From: Mycteria americana | Lineage: Eukaryota > Chordata > Aves > Ciconiiformes > Ciconiidae | Length of the DNA stretch: 64,000 nucleotides | NCBI RefSeq assembly: GCF_035582795.1 | Contig: NC_134370.1 | Location: forward strand, 37,683,501-37,747,500 | Reading direction: 5' to 3' | In this document: piece after piece, positions 14,601-27,700 of the stretch | Layout of the letters: each line of letters begins with the position of its first letter | Position numbering within the stretch: the stretch's first letter is position 1 | Made by a program: the position numbers and the translations under genes | The notes under the pieces: model-generated | The model's input: only the letters and a program-made list of their open reading frames with translations | What the model was told of the DNA's origin: nothing | Databases searched by the model: none

Positions 14601-17149
14601 AACTGGAAGAGAACCCTTCACTGTCTATCAGAAACCAACAGCCCTCTGATGTAGCAGTGGAATCCCATGTCATATATAAGAAACAAATTAAGAACCCTTT
14701 TCAGGGTCTGTCATGGAGACGCAACTTTTATGCAAAAGGGTACAACAGTACTATTAACAGTCAGCTGAAGTCCAGGACTCAAAAGCAAGAAAGGGCTTTA
14801 CAAAGGCCACGGTCCTTGGACTCCTCAAAAACCTTTGACTATGAAACTGAACAGCTGGCTACTGAAACGCAGACTGACAAAGCTAAGCAAAACAAACTAC
14901 TCCACACTAACAGGTCTTCCCTCCAACTAAAGACAGATAGTTTAAGTGAAAACTTTAGTTATCCGCAAGGCAGTACTTTGCAAATATATAATAAAAGTAA
15001 ATACTTTCTGGAGAATAATGTTGCTGAAGAAAACATCTACAGAAGAACAGTCAAAAAAAATCCTGGGGATATTAAAAAATCCCCTCAATCCTACACTGAA
15101 GATAATGTTGTGTGCAAAGAAGATGCAAGATTTTCATTAAATCTGAAAGATGAGTATTGCAGGTGCAGAGCTGACACTGTATGTGAGTTATTAGATCAAA
15201 CAGCAAATGAATTTCAAAATATTTGCCTTTCAAATTATACAGCCAATGTCAACCTGGTAAAAAAAATTGGTGTGAAATACAGACAAAAGACTGATGAGAA
15301 CAGTGAACTTATATTTAAATATGACTGTGCCAACCATCCCGGATCAATGAAGCTGGAAAGTGAAGGATTTACTGATAACTGCCATCTTCTGTACCAAAAA
15401 GCACATGATGGTGACATCTGTAACTCGTTACATCTGGATGACAATTTTGAAGGCAATGAACCATGTCACCTGCCTCCTGGCCATGCTTTTTCAGATACAA
15501 GAGACCAGAGTAAAGCTGTGCAAAAGCTGGGGACAGCTATGTCCCTAAAAAACTGTAAGGTTGATACTTATCCCATCCAGTACAACACAACTGTAAATAA
15601 ATGTGATTCTGGAGAGCATGGATATAAGGAAAGTGCTCGTTTTGCAGAATCAATAGATGGCTCAAAAGAGCATCCAAAACCAGATTTCACAGAAGGAAGT
15701 TGGTTGTGCAGTCAGGTTCTTCTGACAGGTCACAGAAAGGAAGAAGAAACTGGCCTTACTGAATGTGCAAAGGCTTCAGCTGTAGCAGATTTCTGCCACG
15801 CTAATGAGGCTGACTCAGATGCTGACACTTTGCAGAACTTCACCTATGAGATGGGCGAAGTATTGGCATGCTGTGCTTTGGGCTCAGAGACCAAAGAAAC
15901 GAGAAGCCCTCTGGGAAAAAAAGATCTGTTTTTTAAAAATACATGTACTGTGATATCAGGACTGAGACACTCGGAAGGGACAGAAAACCACAGCATTACA
16001 GGAGACAGTGGAATTGACTCCCCAAGGTAAGAAAACACATGTAAATATGTTAGATGTTTTATCTTCAAATTAACAATCAGATTTAGGCAGAAATGTTGCT
16101 GTAAATCATAAATGCCCCTCCCCAACAACAAAATTCTTATTATCTTTAAAAACTTCAGTGTTATGTTCCAGAAATACTCAAACTGTATAGTTCTACCATA
16201 TCTTTTTACATTAACATTCCCCCTAAATCAGCTATACAAATGCTGCTGTTTATATTTTGCATTTGTTTTCATGGGGCAAGAAAATAGTATGAGCTCTGCC
16301 TTGCAGATGGCGATGGCCAAGTGCAGAAATGTTAAGAAACATGGTGATTGATAAACTCAGTGTTAAACATGGTGATTGATAAACTCCTGTTAGCAGGCAG
16401 GTTCAGCTTGCATTGATCTTGCCATTTGACATTACAGATGTTGTCATAGTTTCCCCAGTTGTAGACAAAGAATAAAAAGTGCTTTATAGAGGTGTTCCAT
16501 CAAAATTTAAAGTACAAAATACCATCTGACTTGGATACAATAGACAGAACATGTATGTCACTTGAGCGAGAAGCTTCTGCTTCCTTTCAAAGGGTACATT
16601 TTCCTTGTAACTATACTTGAAAAATCTCTTAATGGAAAACAAATTGGTATGAAACAATTTTTTACACAGTTGTGTGTGGAGAAGACCTACAAAACTGTTA
16701 AATAAATTGGCAAGAACACAAGTTAAAATGCTGTGAGGGAAAAACCATATCCATTTTTTTAATAGCATCATATATTCTTAAGATCTTAAACGACTGGTAT
16801 TTCAAGTGTAATTAAACATTAGATACGTACTGTCACCTTGAGAAGCTAGTATATGAAGGAACAAATCACATAGCACAGTTTTCAAGGAAATTCTGCTGAT
16901 CTTTTTTTTTTCCCTTAAGCAGCTTTTGGCTGTGCACTCTTTCAAGCACACTTCTAGTGTATTACTTGGACATGAACACTTGAAACCTGTTGGACGCTCT
17001 TTAGCAAAATGTATTTCAAAGGGTCATTTTGATTGTTTGTATTGATGCCATCTGTGGTACCAGAAGCTAAGCCAAGTCCATTTATTTTTAGAATGTGAAG
17101 TCTGACATCTAATAATTCTGTTATTTTAGATGGACTGAAAAGAAGATGA
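11610..17149 (+). CDS. STOX1: Storkhead box 1 (STOX1), partial, exons 2-4
   Basis: STOX1 is a winged-helix DNA-binding protein known mainly from placenta and brain. Exons seen: 11610-11762, 13704-16026, and a terminal exon from 17092 (or 17101) to a stop at 17149. Exon 2 begins with the last two bases of a Gly codon, followed by DVTPVLMNPLSQS, matching the human segment DVFPVQMNPITQS. Exons 2 and 3 together encode the winged-helix core (VTQETLMEQLVKNYPG, then LGTLIKERKIYHTGEGYF). Exon 3 also holds the conserved blocks FSAQFPPREWPVRDEDD and NIPRDIEHEIIKRINPTLT and ends in ENHSITGDSGIDSP, all as in the mammalian protein; the linker between is poorly conserved and Ser/Lys rich. Exon 1 is outside the window. 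The last exon keeps the motif SNNSVILDGLKRR but is altered: from the usual acceptor at 17091 the frame meets a stop at 17096, while an acceptor at 17100 keeps the motif and stops at 17147-17149. Confidence 0.93.
11763..13703 (+). other. STOX1: STOX1 intron 2
   Basis: Intron with donor gtaatg after 11762 and acceptor ttgtag ending at 13703. A GC-richer patch around 13230-13430 gives overlapping ORFs on both strands, but none resembles a known protein. I see nothing else in it. Confidence 0.75.
16331..16386 (+). repeat. Tandem duplication of about 28 bp
   Basis: Two neighbouring copies (16331-16358 and 16362-16386) share the 20-base core acatggtgattgataaactc. They lie in STOX1 intron 3 and look like a simple replication-slippage duplication. 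Confidence 0.85.
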
Positions 17150-17465
17150 AGCTTCCTGCCAAATTCTGAAAGCATAAATGCTAATGCACAGAGGAAGACA
17201 AAGTGGAAGCACAATCGCAACAAAATTCCTTGCTTCAGCTAACTCCGGTCATGAATATTTGATTATTTTTTTAATGAGCTTTGTAAACTTTCCCTTTGTA
17301 ACAACATAACCATACTGTAAATGTGATCAGTCACATCTGTGAGGCTGTCTCTAAATCAAAGCTGTTAGTTAAAACTTTTGACCGTAGTATTTGGAGAGCT
17401 AATGTGTATTTCTGTTGCTCTCATCCTTAATTAGTTTTTGTGTCCCTGTGATAATAAAAATGAGA
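17150..17465 (+). other. STOX1: STOX1 3' UTR with polyadenylation signal
   Basis: After the stop at 17147-17149 the sequence is AT-rich and noncoding. A canonical AATAAA at 17453-17458 is the first plausible polyadenylation signal, so the transcript probably ends near 17470-17480. Interestingly, the 30 codons after the stop stay open up to a TAA ending at 17242 and begin SFLPNSES, which recalls the human tail NFLQNVEG after KRRQ. The UTR therefore seems to contain the decayed end of the ancestral coding region. Confidence 0.6.
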
Positions 17466-18149
17466 ACTGATATACTTCATTCAGATCATACTGTTAACCT
17501 GGAAAGGGTATGTGTTGCTCTAATAGGAACTGTATCAGTTGGACAGGACTGTTTTACACTGTAATTTTTGAAAGTGTTTCCTACTTGTGCCACAGAAATA
17601 ACAGCATGCTCCATCTCCTGTCAGAAAACAAAGCAAATGAACTAGATTGGCATGCACCTTGTTACTGCAAAAACTCCTTGAATCCCGAGGTTCTCTTACT
17701 GTGTCCTGACGAAATCTCAGCTGTCCTCCTGAATCTACTTGGTGGGTTTATACCTGGCAAGCAGGATTTAGTCTTTGTGAATGAAAATGTGCTGGTGCAG
17801 GAGACAACAGGTAAGGTCAGTGGCATTGCTCCGAGAGAAACCCTGCTGCCGGCTGGCACGCTCCCCCTCTGCTCCTGACCACCCCTTTCCTTCTCTTAAG
17901 GAATCAACATCCTGGCAGCCGTCAGGATCACTTTACAGCTTTTAGTTCAGAAGACTAATTTTGACTTAATCCTGATTTCGTCCTGTAGCTAAAAGCAGAC
18001 TGTGCTGGTTTCATGCTGCTAATCACCAAAGACTTGTGGTCCTTTTAAATCTTACAAAGGCACTTAGTCATACTGTTATTGACTACTTTCACTACTGAAA
18101 ACTTGTCTCCAGTAGTTATGGAGACAGACGTTGTAGTTACTAATTTTTA
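17466..18149. other. STOX1-DDX50 intergenic spacer
   Basis: About 700 bp between the STOX1 polyadenylation signal and the DDX50 CpG island. It contains a 122-codon open frame (17510-17878, +) with no recognisable similarity, which I treat as chance. Nothing else is seen. Confidence 0.6.
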
Positions 18150-18574
18150 AAGCTACGGGAGATTTCTTTTAGGGAAGGTGTCTCTGGCTGCGAAGAAGTA
18201 GAAGCAACCGCTTTGTGCTGGCTGGGGCTGAGCAGAGCCCTGCAGCGCTCTCTCCCGTCCGCCTCAGTCCGCGGCCCGCTTCCGTCACGCCCGTACCGGA
18301 ATTTCCCCCTCAGGCTTCTCCAGAAGGCCTCTGCCCTCAGCGCCTCACGCTGGCACTGCCTGCCAGCAGCTCTTCCGGTTCCTTAAAAAAACTCCTCCCA
18401 GGGGCTTACACGCGCGACGGGGGTAGAGCTTAACGCAAGCTCTGGTAGATGAGGCGCAACTCGCCGTGACCCCGCCGGCCCGGCACTGCCGGTCCGCCCC
18501 GCGCCTGTTATGGCGGACGCCTCACAGCGAAGGCGCGGGGCTCGCCACGAGTTCCACGGCCTCGCGGGCGCGGG

Positions 18575-18593
18575 GCACACTGGGTCTTGGAGT
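18575..18593 (-). promoter_or_regulatory. ZNF143-like site, distal copy
   Basis: GCACACTGGGTCTTGGAGT resembles the complement of the ZNF143/SBS consensus ACTACAAnTCCCAGCATGC but is a weaker match than the copy 41 bp downstream. Confidence 0.45.
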
Positions 18594-18615
18594 CCGGGAG
18601 GGGAGGAACCCCGAG

Positions 18616-18634
18616 GCTTGCTGGGCCTTGTAGT
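18616..18634 (-). promoter_or_regulatory. ZNF143-like site, proximal copy
   Basis: GCTTGCTGGGCCTTGTAGT matches the complement of the ZNF143/SBS consensus ACTACAAnTCCCAGCATGC at nearly all fixed positions. Such sites are common just upstream of starts of CpG-island genes. This one lies about 160 bp before the DDX50 ATG. Confidence 0.65.
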
Positions 18635-18792
18635 CTGGCGGCGGGGGCGGCAGGCTATTGGCTGCCGGGCCGCGGGTGAGCGGCGCGGCCCCGCCCCGCG
18701 TTGCCGGGGCAGTGGGCGGGTTCTGTTTCTGTCACACAGCGGCCGGCGGCGGCAGCAGCGGCGTGGCGCGGCGCGGCTGCCGGCGAGCAGAG

Positions 18793-21700
18793 ATGCCTGA
18801 AGCTACCCGGTTTAGCGCCAGCAGCGGGGCCGAGTCGGATCCCGAGTGCCCTATGGAGAGCGAGTCAGCCCTGGAGAGCAGCCGGCGGCGGCGCAAGGTA
18901 CCGGGGGGGGCTCTGGGGCCTTCCGCGGCCGGGTACGGCCTGGCCGCGCCGCGCCGCGCCGCCTCGCCTCGCCTGCACGCAGGGGCTCGTGTCCAGCAAG
19001 TCTTGCCTCGGGTCGTGCCCCCCTGGTGGCGTGGGCCGGGGCGGGTCTGCGCGGCGCGGCCATGGGGCGGGGCGGGCCGGGCCGGGCGGCCACGTGCGCG
19101 GCGGCGGCGGGGCCTTGCGGGCGGCCGGCGGTCTGCACAGCCTGTGGCGCCGGGCCACGGTCCCCGCCTCGTGTCGGGACGGCCCTGCGGGGGGGTGGTG
19201 GTGGTGGGCCTGCTGGAGCAGGCATGTGGCCGTCCTCCTCGCGCAGTGGCCCAGGGAGCGCTTTCGGGTGCGCGCTGCGGGGGGGGAAGAGTCCCGAAAA
19301 TGAAGGCCCGGCTGTCTCGTGGTCAGGAAAATGCCTCCTGGCGGCACCTGCGCCGCGGCAGGGAGGGATCCATTGCTTTATACGACTCCCCTCTCTCAAT
19401 AACTAGAACATAGACTTTTAGTTTTAACTGTTCTGCAACGTCTTCTCTGTTTTGTGTCGCTTGGATCATGTACGTGTATTTTCATTTACCGCTGTGCTGC
19501 TCTGTGCCTTACCAGAAGGAGAAAAAAGAGAAGAAATCTAAACGCCATGACAAATCCCGGAGGAGAAAGACTCAGACAGATGAAAGTGAGCAATCGGAGG
19601 ATGACATTGATTCCCCGAAACTCAAGAAATCAAGGAGTGGAGTTAAACAAAACGGTGATGTGAGAGCAGAAAGCCCGGAGAACACAAGATTATCTTCCTT
19701 AAACGTTAAATCCACCCACAAAAAACGGCACAGTAATTCTAGTGAAACGTCAAGTGGGGATGGTGACAGCGAGCAAGAGCAGGTAAAACTAATGATTGAT
19801 TTAGTTATAGTGATGTGTTTAGCTTTCAACTCCTGCATTGCAACAAGGTTAAATTTAGAACATGTTATCTTTCCTTTTTTTTCTCCCAGTCAGTGGAAAG
19901 ACTGCTGTAAATTTTCAGGGTTTAAAGCTACTTGAACTCTCCCTTCTGTTGATTATTTGCAAAAATTTTAAATTATGAAAGTCTTGAAGTTCTAGATCAG
20001 CGCACCGTGGTTTCCTTACCTCAGCTACTGTGGTAGCTGTTGGCAGACGGACAAGATGCAGTGAGATGGTTCTTTAATATGATTCAGCATCATTAGATAT
20101 GATTGTAATTGCCACAAATATAGTTTAATTGACTTCTTTTTGGTATTATGAGTACTTCTCTAGTGAAATAAGAATTATTTGGTTTTAGCTAGTGGAAAAA
20201 GAAGAGTTACATATTAACATGTTTTTATGTATCTTATTAAATAGTAGTTGTTAATGTGATAAGATGGTCCTTAATGTAATAAAATATCATGGTGTAACAG
20301 TTTTGTCTTTTTAAGCCTTTCTGTAAGAATGTTTTTGTTTTGTCCAACTATTTCTAATTTCTGACGATTTAGGTTCCTTTAAAATTGCTTGACATGAACA
20401 TGAACCACATTTTTTTTTTAAGGGAAACATATCTTGTACCTAGGATTTGTTTTGAAAAGTCTTTTTACCTGTATGTTCTGCTGTTGCTTGATTTTGTTTC
20501 TTGTTCCAATTGATGCTTCACAAAGCATCCAGCGTTTCCATGGTTTCTAGGGTTAGCGTTCTTTCTTCACACTTAGCATTTTAATCACTGTGCTGTTAAA
20601 ACGTATATGAAAGTGATGCATTACTAAGTAGGTATGTTTGATGCTCTACCTTGTAATGTTATTTTGAGGATTGATTTCTGTATGTGTAAATCACTGTGCT
20701 ATATTAATTGGGAAGTAGGAAATAGGCTAGATATCAGGCCTGATTCTTGCATATTACAACATAATCTGTTAGGCTATTGGTAATTATTTAAAATAGAATG
20801 TTAAAATTTAATTAAGAGTTTTCAGAGTTTTAATTTGGGTGTTTTGCATTTACGGGGTTATACCATTAGGTATGAAACAGTCTTAACTTAAATTACAGAT
20901 CACTTTTGTCTAAGTTTGAAATATGATAGGAAATAAAACAAAGAAGGCTCTTTAGCTGCAGCTGTGATACTGTCACTGAAAATTTGACCCTTCGGTATGA
21001 CACCAGTGCCTATGCCATTACCTTGAATTTTCTTATGGTCATATGATATTCACATGGAACGTTGTCTGATTTATTGTTTATCTAACAGGAGATGACTGAA
21101 GAACAGAAAGAGGGTGCTTTCTCCAATTTTTCTATTTCCAAAGGGACTATTCAGCTTCTTCAAGGTAAGTTTCTTGGCATGATGTGACCACAGAAAGTAA
21201 ATTATCTCTGTTGTGTTCTTATGCTCAGCGTATTCAATCAGTGAGCTTTGAGATGTGCTCTGCTTGTGCATATGCAAATACAGATGCTATACAGAAGGCA
21301 TATTAATTGTCTACTCTAAATACATCTTTGAACATAGACTTTTCTGTTTGCAGTATTGCCCAGTTCAGCCTTTACAGTAGAATTTTAAATGACATAAGCT
21401 CAAAAAAAAGAAGAATTCTGTGTGAGAATTTTTCAATTAAAAGTTATTTCAGTGTGAGTAAAGGAAAACCAGCTATACTTGGTATCTTTGACATTAATTT
21501 GCACATGACTTAGTATGAATTAAGAGAAGAATAGAAGTGGTTTTGACATATGTTTTATTTGAAAGGAAGAGACTTTCATAGATAGGTGGGGAGTATTACA
21601 TAAGTAAAGCCACAGTACTTAAAGGCTTTAATGAAAGGCTGGTAACTTCATCTGTCCCAGCTAGCACTATGTTTGGTGGTATGAAGTGGGAGAATAAAAT

Positions 21701-24700
21701 GGACAGTCCCAGAGCACTCTTTACAGATGACCTCTATGATTAAATAAATCAGTGGAGGTGATAATATAGTCCTGACTTACTTTAGAGTTGATGGAAGTTC
21801 TGCTTGGGATAACTTTCTCTGAAGAGTATGCAAGAACACTTGTAAAATGATTGTATTAATGAAGTCTGTTGAAATTGTCACAGCTCGAGGAGTGACGTAC
21901 CTGTTTCCCGTGCAAGTGAAGACCTTTGACCCAGTATATTCTGGCAAAGATGTAATTGCTCAAGCACGAACTGGAACAGGGAAAACATTCTCTTTTGCTA
22001 TTCCCTTAATTGAAAGGCTTCAGGGAGACTCACAGGAAAGAAGAAGAGGCCGTTCACCAAAGGTAACTGTGCTTAGTTAGAATGCTGATTTTGCTTTGTC
22101 TTATGTCAGAGTGATTCAGAGTTTTAACGCACTGGAAAAGTTCTTTAAGTTTGTGCAGTGATAAGTTAACCCACATCAAAGATTCTTTGAAAGTTGTGTT
22201 TGTTGGGCTTTGCCTGCATCCTGTGCTGCCTCATCCCCTCTGATCAAGAGTAAAGAGCAAAATAGCTCTATCCACTTGTCAATTTCTTTTTCTGCTTATA
22301 GGGAAACTGAAACAACAGGTGTTCAATGTATTCCTATTTAATTTTGTTCGGTCACCTTACCTGTTCAAGTCCAGTGGTTACTGGATGCTTGTTTTTCTCC
22401 CAAATTAGTAACAGATTAGTGACTTTTTCTGATTGATAAAAGCTGTCTACTTCAACATGTTTGTTTAAACATATAAATAGTGGGAGGTTTTAAAAATAGA
22501 CTTAGTTTTCACTAGGACCACCAGATATTGAAGCGTCTTCTCCAGAGAATGCAGATTTGTTATGAGCTGTCTGCATTCTGCTAGGAAATACCATGTATGT
22601 TTTTTCACCAAATTCTTATGCCCTCCAATACTAGATAGGCCAAAGCTTACCGTAACTCCATCAATAGTGGATTTTTTTTTGGTCAGTTTATTTCATCTTG
22701 TCACACATCTCATAGATTACCTGAAACTCATTCCAAAATGAGTACTAGCTGTTTTATTTGCATCTGCCCACCTTGTTGGCTGTCTGACTGAGAATGCTGG
22801 CTCTAGATTTGACACAGTCTTGTGGAGAAGGGAAGGCTTTCTTTGAGGGAGTCACAAGTCTTCAAAAAAGATTTCAGGCCTCACTACCATACTACACTAC
22901 AACTTTCTTTTTTGTAACGTGTTTCAATGTTGAAAGAAGTAACAGGATAAGGATTTTAAGGTTCCTTTTGTCAAGCCGCTGAAGTCAGGTTTGATAGCAG
23001 TACTGCAATCACACGTTAAATAAAATTGTTAAAACTCCTAGCTGGTAGTTTGTCCATCACCTGTGGTGAAGCCTATATATTGGAAAAGAGGATGGTTCCT
23101 TGGTTGCTTCTGCAGGGATATCAGCACAGGCTCCAGAACCATGCTGAACACCAGCTTTGCAGACTGAACATATGTTTCCCTGAGTCACAGCGAAGCTGAG
23201 AGACAGTTGGTAGCTCTTTCTTACACCTTCTTGCAGGACTGTGAAACATTACTGAGCATGTGTAAAAACCTATTACCCAAATCCTTCAGTCTTGTACTCA
23301 AACAGCATATGCGCATGTAGAAGAAAACTTGTAGCTGACCTGTTCAAGAGCTAAAGTTAAATAAGATTTAAGTACCCTCCTGTCTTATCTCATTTAAAAA
23401 GAAGTTAGCCTGTCCTAAATGAGTACGTGCTGAAGGAGATTAATGATGTTACAAGAGACTTAAGCAGTGTGTCTGTCTAATCTTTGCTTAGATAACTATT
23501 TAAACCAGATTTTTTTTTAAATTATGTAAATGGTCAGACCTAAACTAATGATTAGAATTCTAGTGGTTTCTTGGCAGAAGCCATGCTGAGACAATATCTG
23601 TCTTCTGTCTAGGTACTAGTTCTTTGTCCAACGAGAGAGCTGGCAAATCAGGTTGCCAAAGATTTCAAGGACATCACAAGAAAGCTAACAGTAGCTTGTT
23701 TTTATGGAGGAACTCCGTATAATGGACAAAGTAAGTGACACTTATCACTAATAATTGAAATGTCGATTGACTGACATATTTGAGAAATGCAGTTGGGTCC
23801 TTCCAAACACACACTTTTAACTCAAGAACTGAAGAGTATTCATGGGGAATTCAGTAGCTCAGAATATACCTTCTTATGGTGAGAAATAACTGTCGCTCTC
23901 AATTATATTCTTGGTGTTCCTTATCTACTCATGTACTTTAAAGTGAAAGAGATTATACTGTGTGTAGACAGAGTATTTGGGTTTAGGTTCTTGTAAACGT
24001 TTATATTGTCTTTAAAAAAATGTTTAGTCTTAGAGCTGTGAGTGGGTATGGAGTTTTTTGGTGTGATACGGAATATCTAGAGGATTTGTAAAGTGGAGAA
24101 CTTCTTTATTGTGACAGCATAATTTACCGTCTTGACGGTTGTAAACAAGGCAAATGAGAGCAGGAATGAGAATAAGCTCTTTCATCATAAGATATCTTGA
24201 GACATTAGGGATGAATTTTTTTTTCCTGCAGAACTTCAGGAAGGAGGTGATTTCAGTAATTTGGATAGTCAAATAAATTTTTTTTTTTTTAAGTTTCCAA
24301 TTAAGGTAGACAATTTGGGAAGAGCTAACTATTTCCAAAGTACGTTAAAAGAAGCTCTTCGTTTCCCACTTTATTTAAATCATGGGGAGAGGGAAGGGAG
24401 ATGGGAAATATATTTTCCTTCAGGAGGAGTGGTAGAACTTCTACCTTATCAGTTTTGGGGTTTTTTTCCCCCAAGTTTTCTCCTTCTGTTCATTATTTTT
24501 TCTCACATTTGTAAGAAGAGTATTTATGAATGGTTTAAGAACCTGTTTCATTATTACTTAGCTACCGTGTGTTTCTAATGTAGAGAACGCTCCCTAGTTC
24601 ACTGCTAACTCCTCTTCTGCTCTTTCCTGTGTATTAGTTGATCTCATGAGAAGTGGCATTGACATTTTGGTTGGGACACCTGGTCGAATCAAAGACCATC

Positions 24701-27700
24701 TTCAGAATGGCAAGCTGGACCTTACCAAGGTGAAACATGTTGTACTTGATGAAGTTGACCAAATGCTGGACATGGGATTTGCTGAGCAAGTGGAAGACAT
24801 TTTACGAGTTGCATACAAGAAGGGTAATCTCAATATTTAAACAAATAGTAGGAATTATTAGTAATAATTTAGTCTGCTAAAATTCAGGTATATTTTTCTG
24901 AAAGTTACAAGGTGGCTTTGTTTAGAAATGACTGAATACTATATATTGTAGGAAATGTACTGTGAACGCAGTACATGAGGAAGTGTTGTGAAAATGGGAA
25001 TCACTCATAGGACCTTTGCAAAGCTTAAAATCCAGTACCTAGGGATCTGTAAATAACTTTCTTTGACACCTGTCTGTAAGTTGTACTTGGACTTCTTCCA
25101 TTTAAAAGGAATTAGAAGCTTTTTACCCTTTTCACTGCTTGAAAGTAGACTGGTCATAGTAACTTTTTTCCTAATCTTGAAAAAATGTAGACTTTCTAGA
25201 GTATTTTTTCTCCAGATGTTGGTAATGCGTGAATTTAAAAAGCAGAATTGCCTTCTTTAATTTATATACTGATATTTGACCTCATGTTTTTAATAACCCA
25301 TATAATCAACTGGTATACATCTGTAAGATGAAACATATGAAGTTTGTGAGACATTGTTCTGTGTTTTAAGATTCTGAAGACAATCCCCAGACACTACTGT
25401 TTTCTGCAACTTGCCCACATTGGGTGTATGATGTGGCTAAGAAATACATGAAGTCTAGATATGAACAGATTGACCTTATTGGGAAGAGAACTCAAAAGGC
25501 TGCTACAACAGTAGAAGTGAGTAATCTATCTAATGTGGAATGTTTTCAGGCCTTTTCCTTTATGCTACAAATGGTCATCCCATCCTAAGGTACATTATCA
25601 GAATGATGTTGAAAGTTGTTTTGAGAATTATTTCTTTAAGCATAAGGCACATTTACAGCTAGTCAAACTGTTTCTAGGTTTAGGATCCGTCTCTCTTATC
25701 ACAGCATCTGGTAACCATATAGACATCTCAGGTAGAGTGAGGATTCAGTTATCGGTTAGTTTTGTTGGTTTTCAGAGAAAAGCAGGATCTGAATTTATCC
25801 AAGTTGGAAGCAAAAGGCACATATTAACATCAACCTGGCTCTTTTAAATCACCATGGACATCACAGTCAAATTCTGCTATTCTGTATACAGGAGATTTTT
25901 TCAAACTTCCTGTAGTATCTCGCCTCACTAGGCCTTTGCTTGCTATGCAGTAAATACCATAGCAAGCAATATAATACATATATGCTAGAAGCCTGAATTA
26001 ATTAGCTTTACTTGATAAAATAAGATACTGTTTCCACTTAAGTGCTGCTCAGCAGTTACTTTGACAGATCAGTTGGGTACATCATAATTGTATCAGTGGG
26101 ATTGAAAGAATGTTAATCTTGTGCTTGAAAAAAGCTTTTAACATACTGTATTTATTTGTTTCACTTTATCTGACATAAAGCTTTAGTTGATAGAACTGTG
26201 ACAAAATCTTGCACCCCTGCCTGTCCTCCAGAGAAATGGTATAACATCTCCTGGGTTTTTTTTCCTTGCTTTAAAAAAGTGATTTGTAGACTGTCATCTT
26301 TTTTTTTCCTCTTACTGTAATTATTTCACTTAATGTTAGACTAATTGTGGTGGACATAAGAGCCTTATAGATTTTACATGTTCCAGGAATGTGACTTAGC
26401 ATATTTTGCCCATGAGGAAACTGTATAACTCTCTAGTATTTCTGGATTTTACAGTTTCAAATGTATTAAAAAAGAATCTTGTGTTTTTACGTAAGCTAAA
26501 CAGTGGAATTCTTTTCCATAGCATTTGGCAATAGAGTGTCACTGGTCTCAGAGAGCTGCAGTTATTGGAGATGTCATTCAGGTCTACAGTGGCAGCCATG
26601 GGAGGACCATCGTCTTTTGCGAGACCAAAAAGGAGGCAAATGAACTGGCTCTGAATGCTTCAATCAAACAGGTATTTTATCATCTAGATACCAGATGATA
26701 CCAGACCTGTGCTGAGTAAGTTTTAAAGAGAGACTTTCAAAGTGGATAAGGCAGGCTTTTGCAGGTGGTCAGATAGTTTCAAAACTGCCAAAAAGAACTT
26801 TAAAAAAAAAAAAAAAACCCAAACTGGTTGAAACTTTACAGCATTATAGTCTTCAGGACTAGGCTGCACTAACAGATACTGGGCTACAATGCATTTTTTT
26901 CTTAAAGGAAGAGTTCTCATTGACATTAGATGAAGCAGTTGTGAATTAATTTTTCTGTAGAGAGGACTGTCTGGGATTAAAAAATGGTGGTAGACTTAGA
27001 GAACTACTAGGATAACAGGTCATGGTACTAGAATAGCAGTTACTGAGCCATGATGCTGACATTAAGTAGTGTTGTCGGGGCGGGCAGTTAAGGTTTAGAG
27101 CTATAATATAAAGGAGGCTGTATTTGTATTTTCATTAAGATGTTTATTAGCTGTTATGAAGAGTTTAAAGATGTATACACAGAAAGAATTCAATCTGCCA
27201 TCTCATGTGTATTCCTGAGATTTGTGGTATGGCACACTCTAGCACTGGTGGAAAATAACTCGTTGATGTCATGGTGCAATGTTTATGATGTGTAGTGACA
27301 CTGGCACTGCATGGTCAGTTTTGGTGGTGATGTCACAGCAACTACTTTTTCTGTATGTGTTTTCATTGAGATGGGTTATGTCTAGAAAGCAGTATAGCAT
27401 TATGTTCCTAGGGAAAGGAGAAGCTTTTTCATCTGCCACAACTGTGTTCAGGAGTGTTTCTCCTAGATGACCTCAGTAATAGCTAAACCTGAGCGTGGAG
27501 CCTTAGCCTACATTACTGGTGGTGTTAGTGATATCAAATCTTGCATAGGCAATGCAGAACTCTGATCTTGGCAGGTAAGAGAAGGAAATTACTTAGATGT
27601 TTCTGTTTTAGCATATTAATACTTGCTTGAATATACTTGAATATATGCCTATTCCATTCACCAGCTGACTGTAATCCAAAACTCTCTGAAAAACAGTTTT

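Larger units (their letters stand above)
18150..19400 (+). promoter_or_regulatory. DDX50: CpG-island promoter and first exon of DDX50
   Basis: The sequence changes sharply from AT-rich to dense CpG and GC-rich between about 18200 and 19350, spanning the first coding exon at 18793-18897. There is no clear TATA box. Elements seen are two ZNF143-type sites (18575-18593 and 18616-18634) and an inverted CCAAT box (ATTGG at 18657-18661). The pattern fits a housekeeping promoter. The exact transcription start cannot be read from the sequence. Confidence 0.8.

Noticed and set aside
17510-17878. 122-codon ORF between STOX1 and DDX50
   Set aside because: No recognisable family and lies after the STOX1 polyadenylation signal; most likely chance.
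18851-19399. Long ORFs on both strands through the DDX50 CpG island
   Set aside because: GC-rich sequence rarely has stop codons; the frames overlap each other on both strands and resemble nothing.
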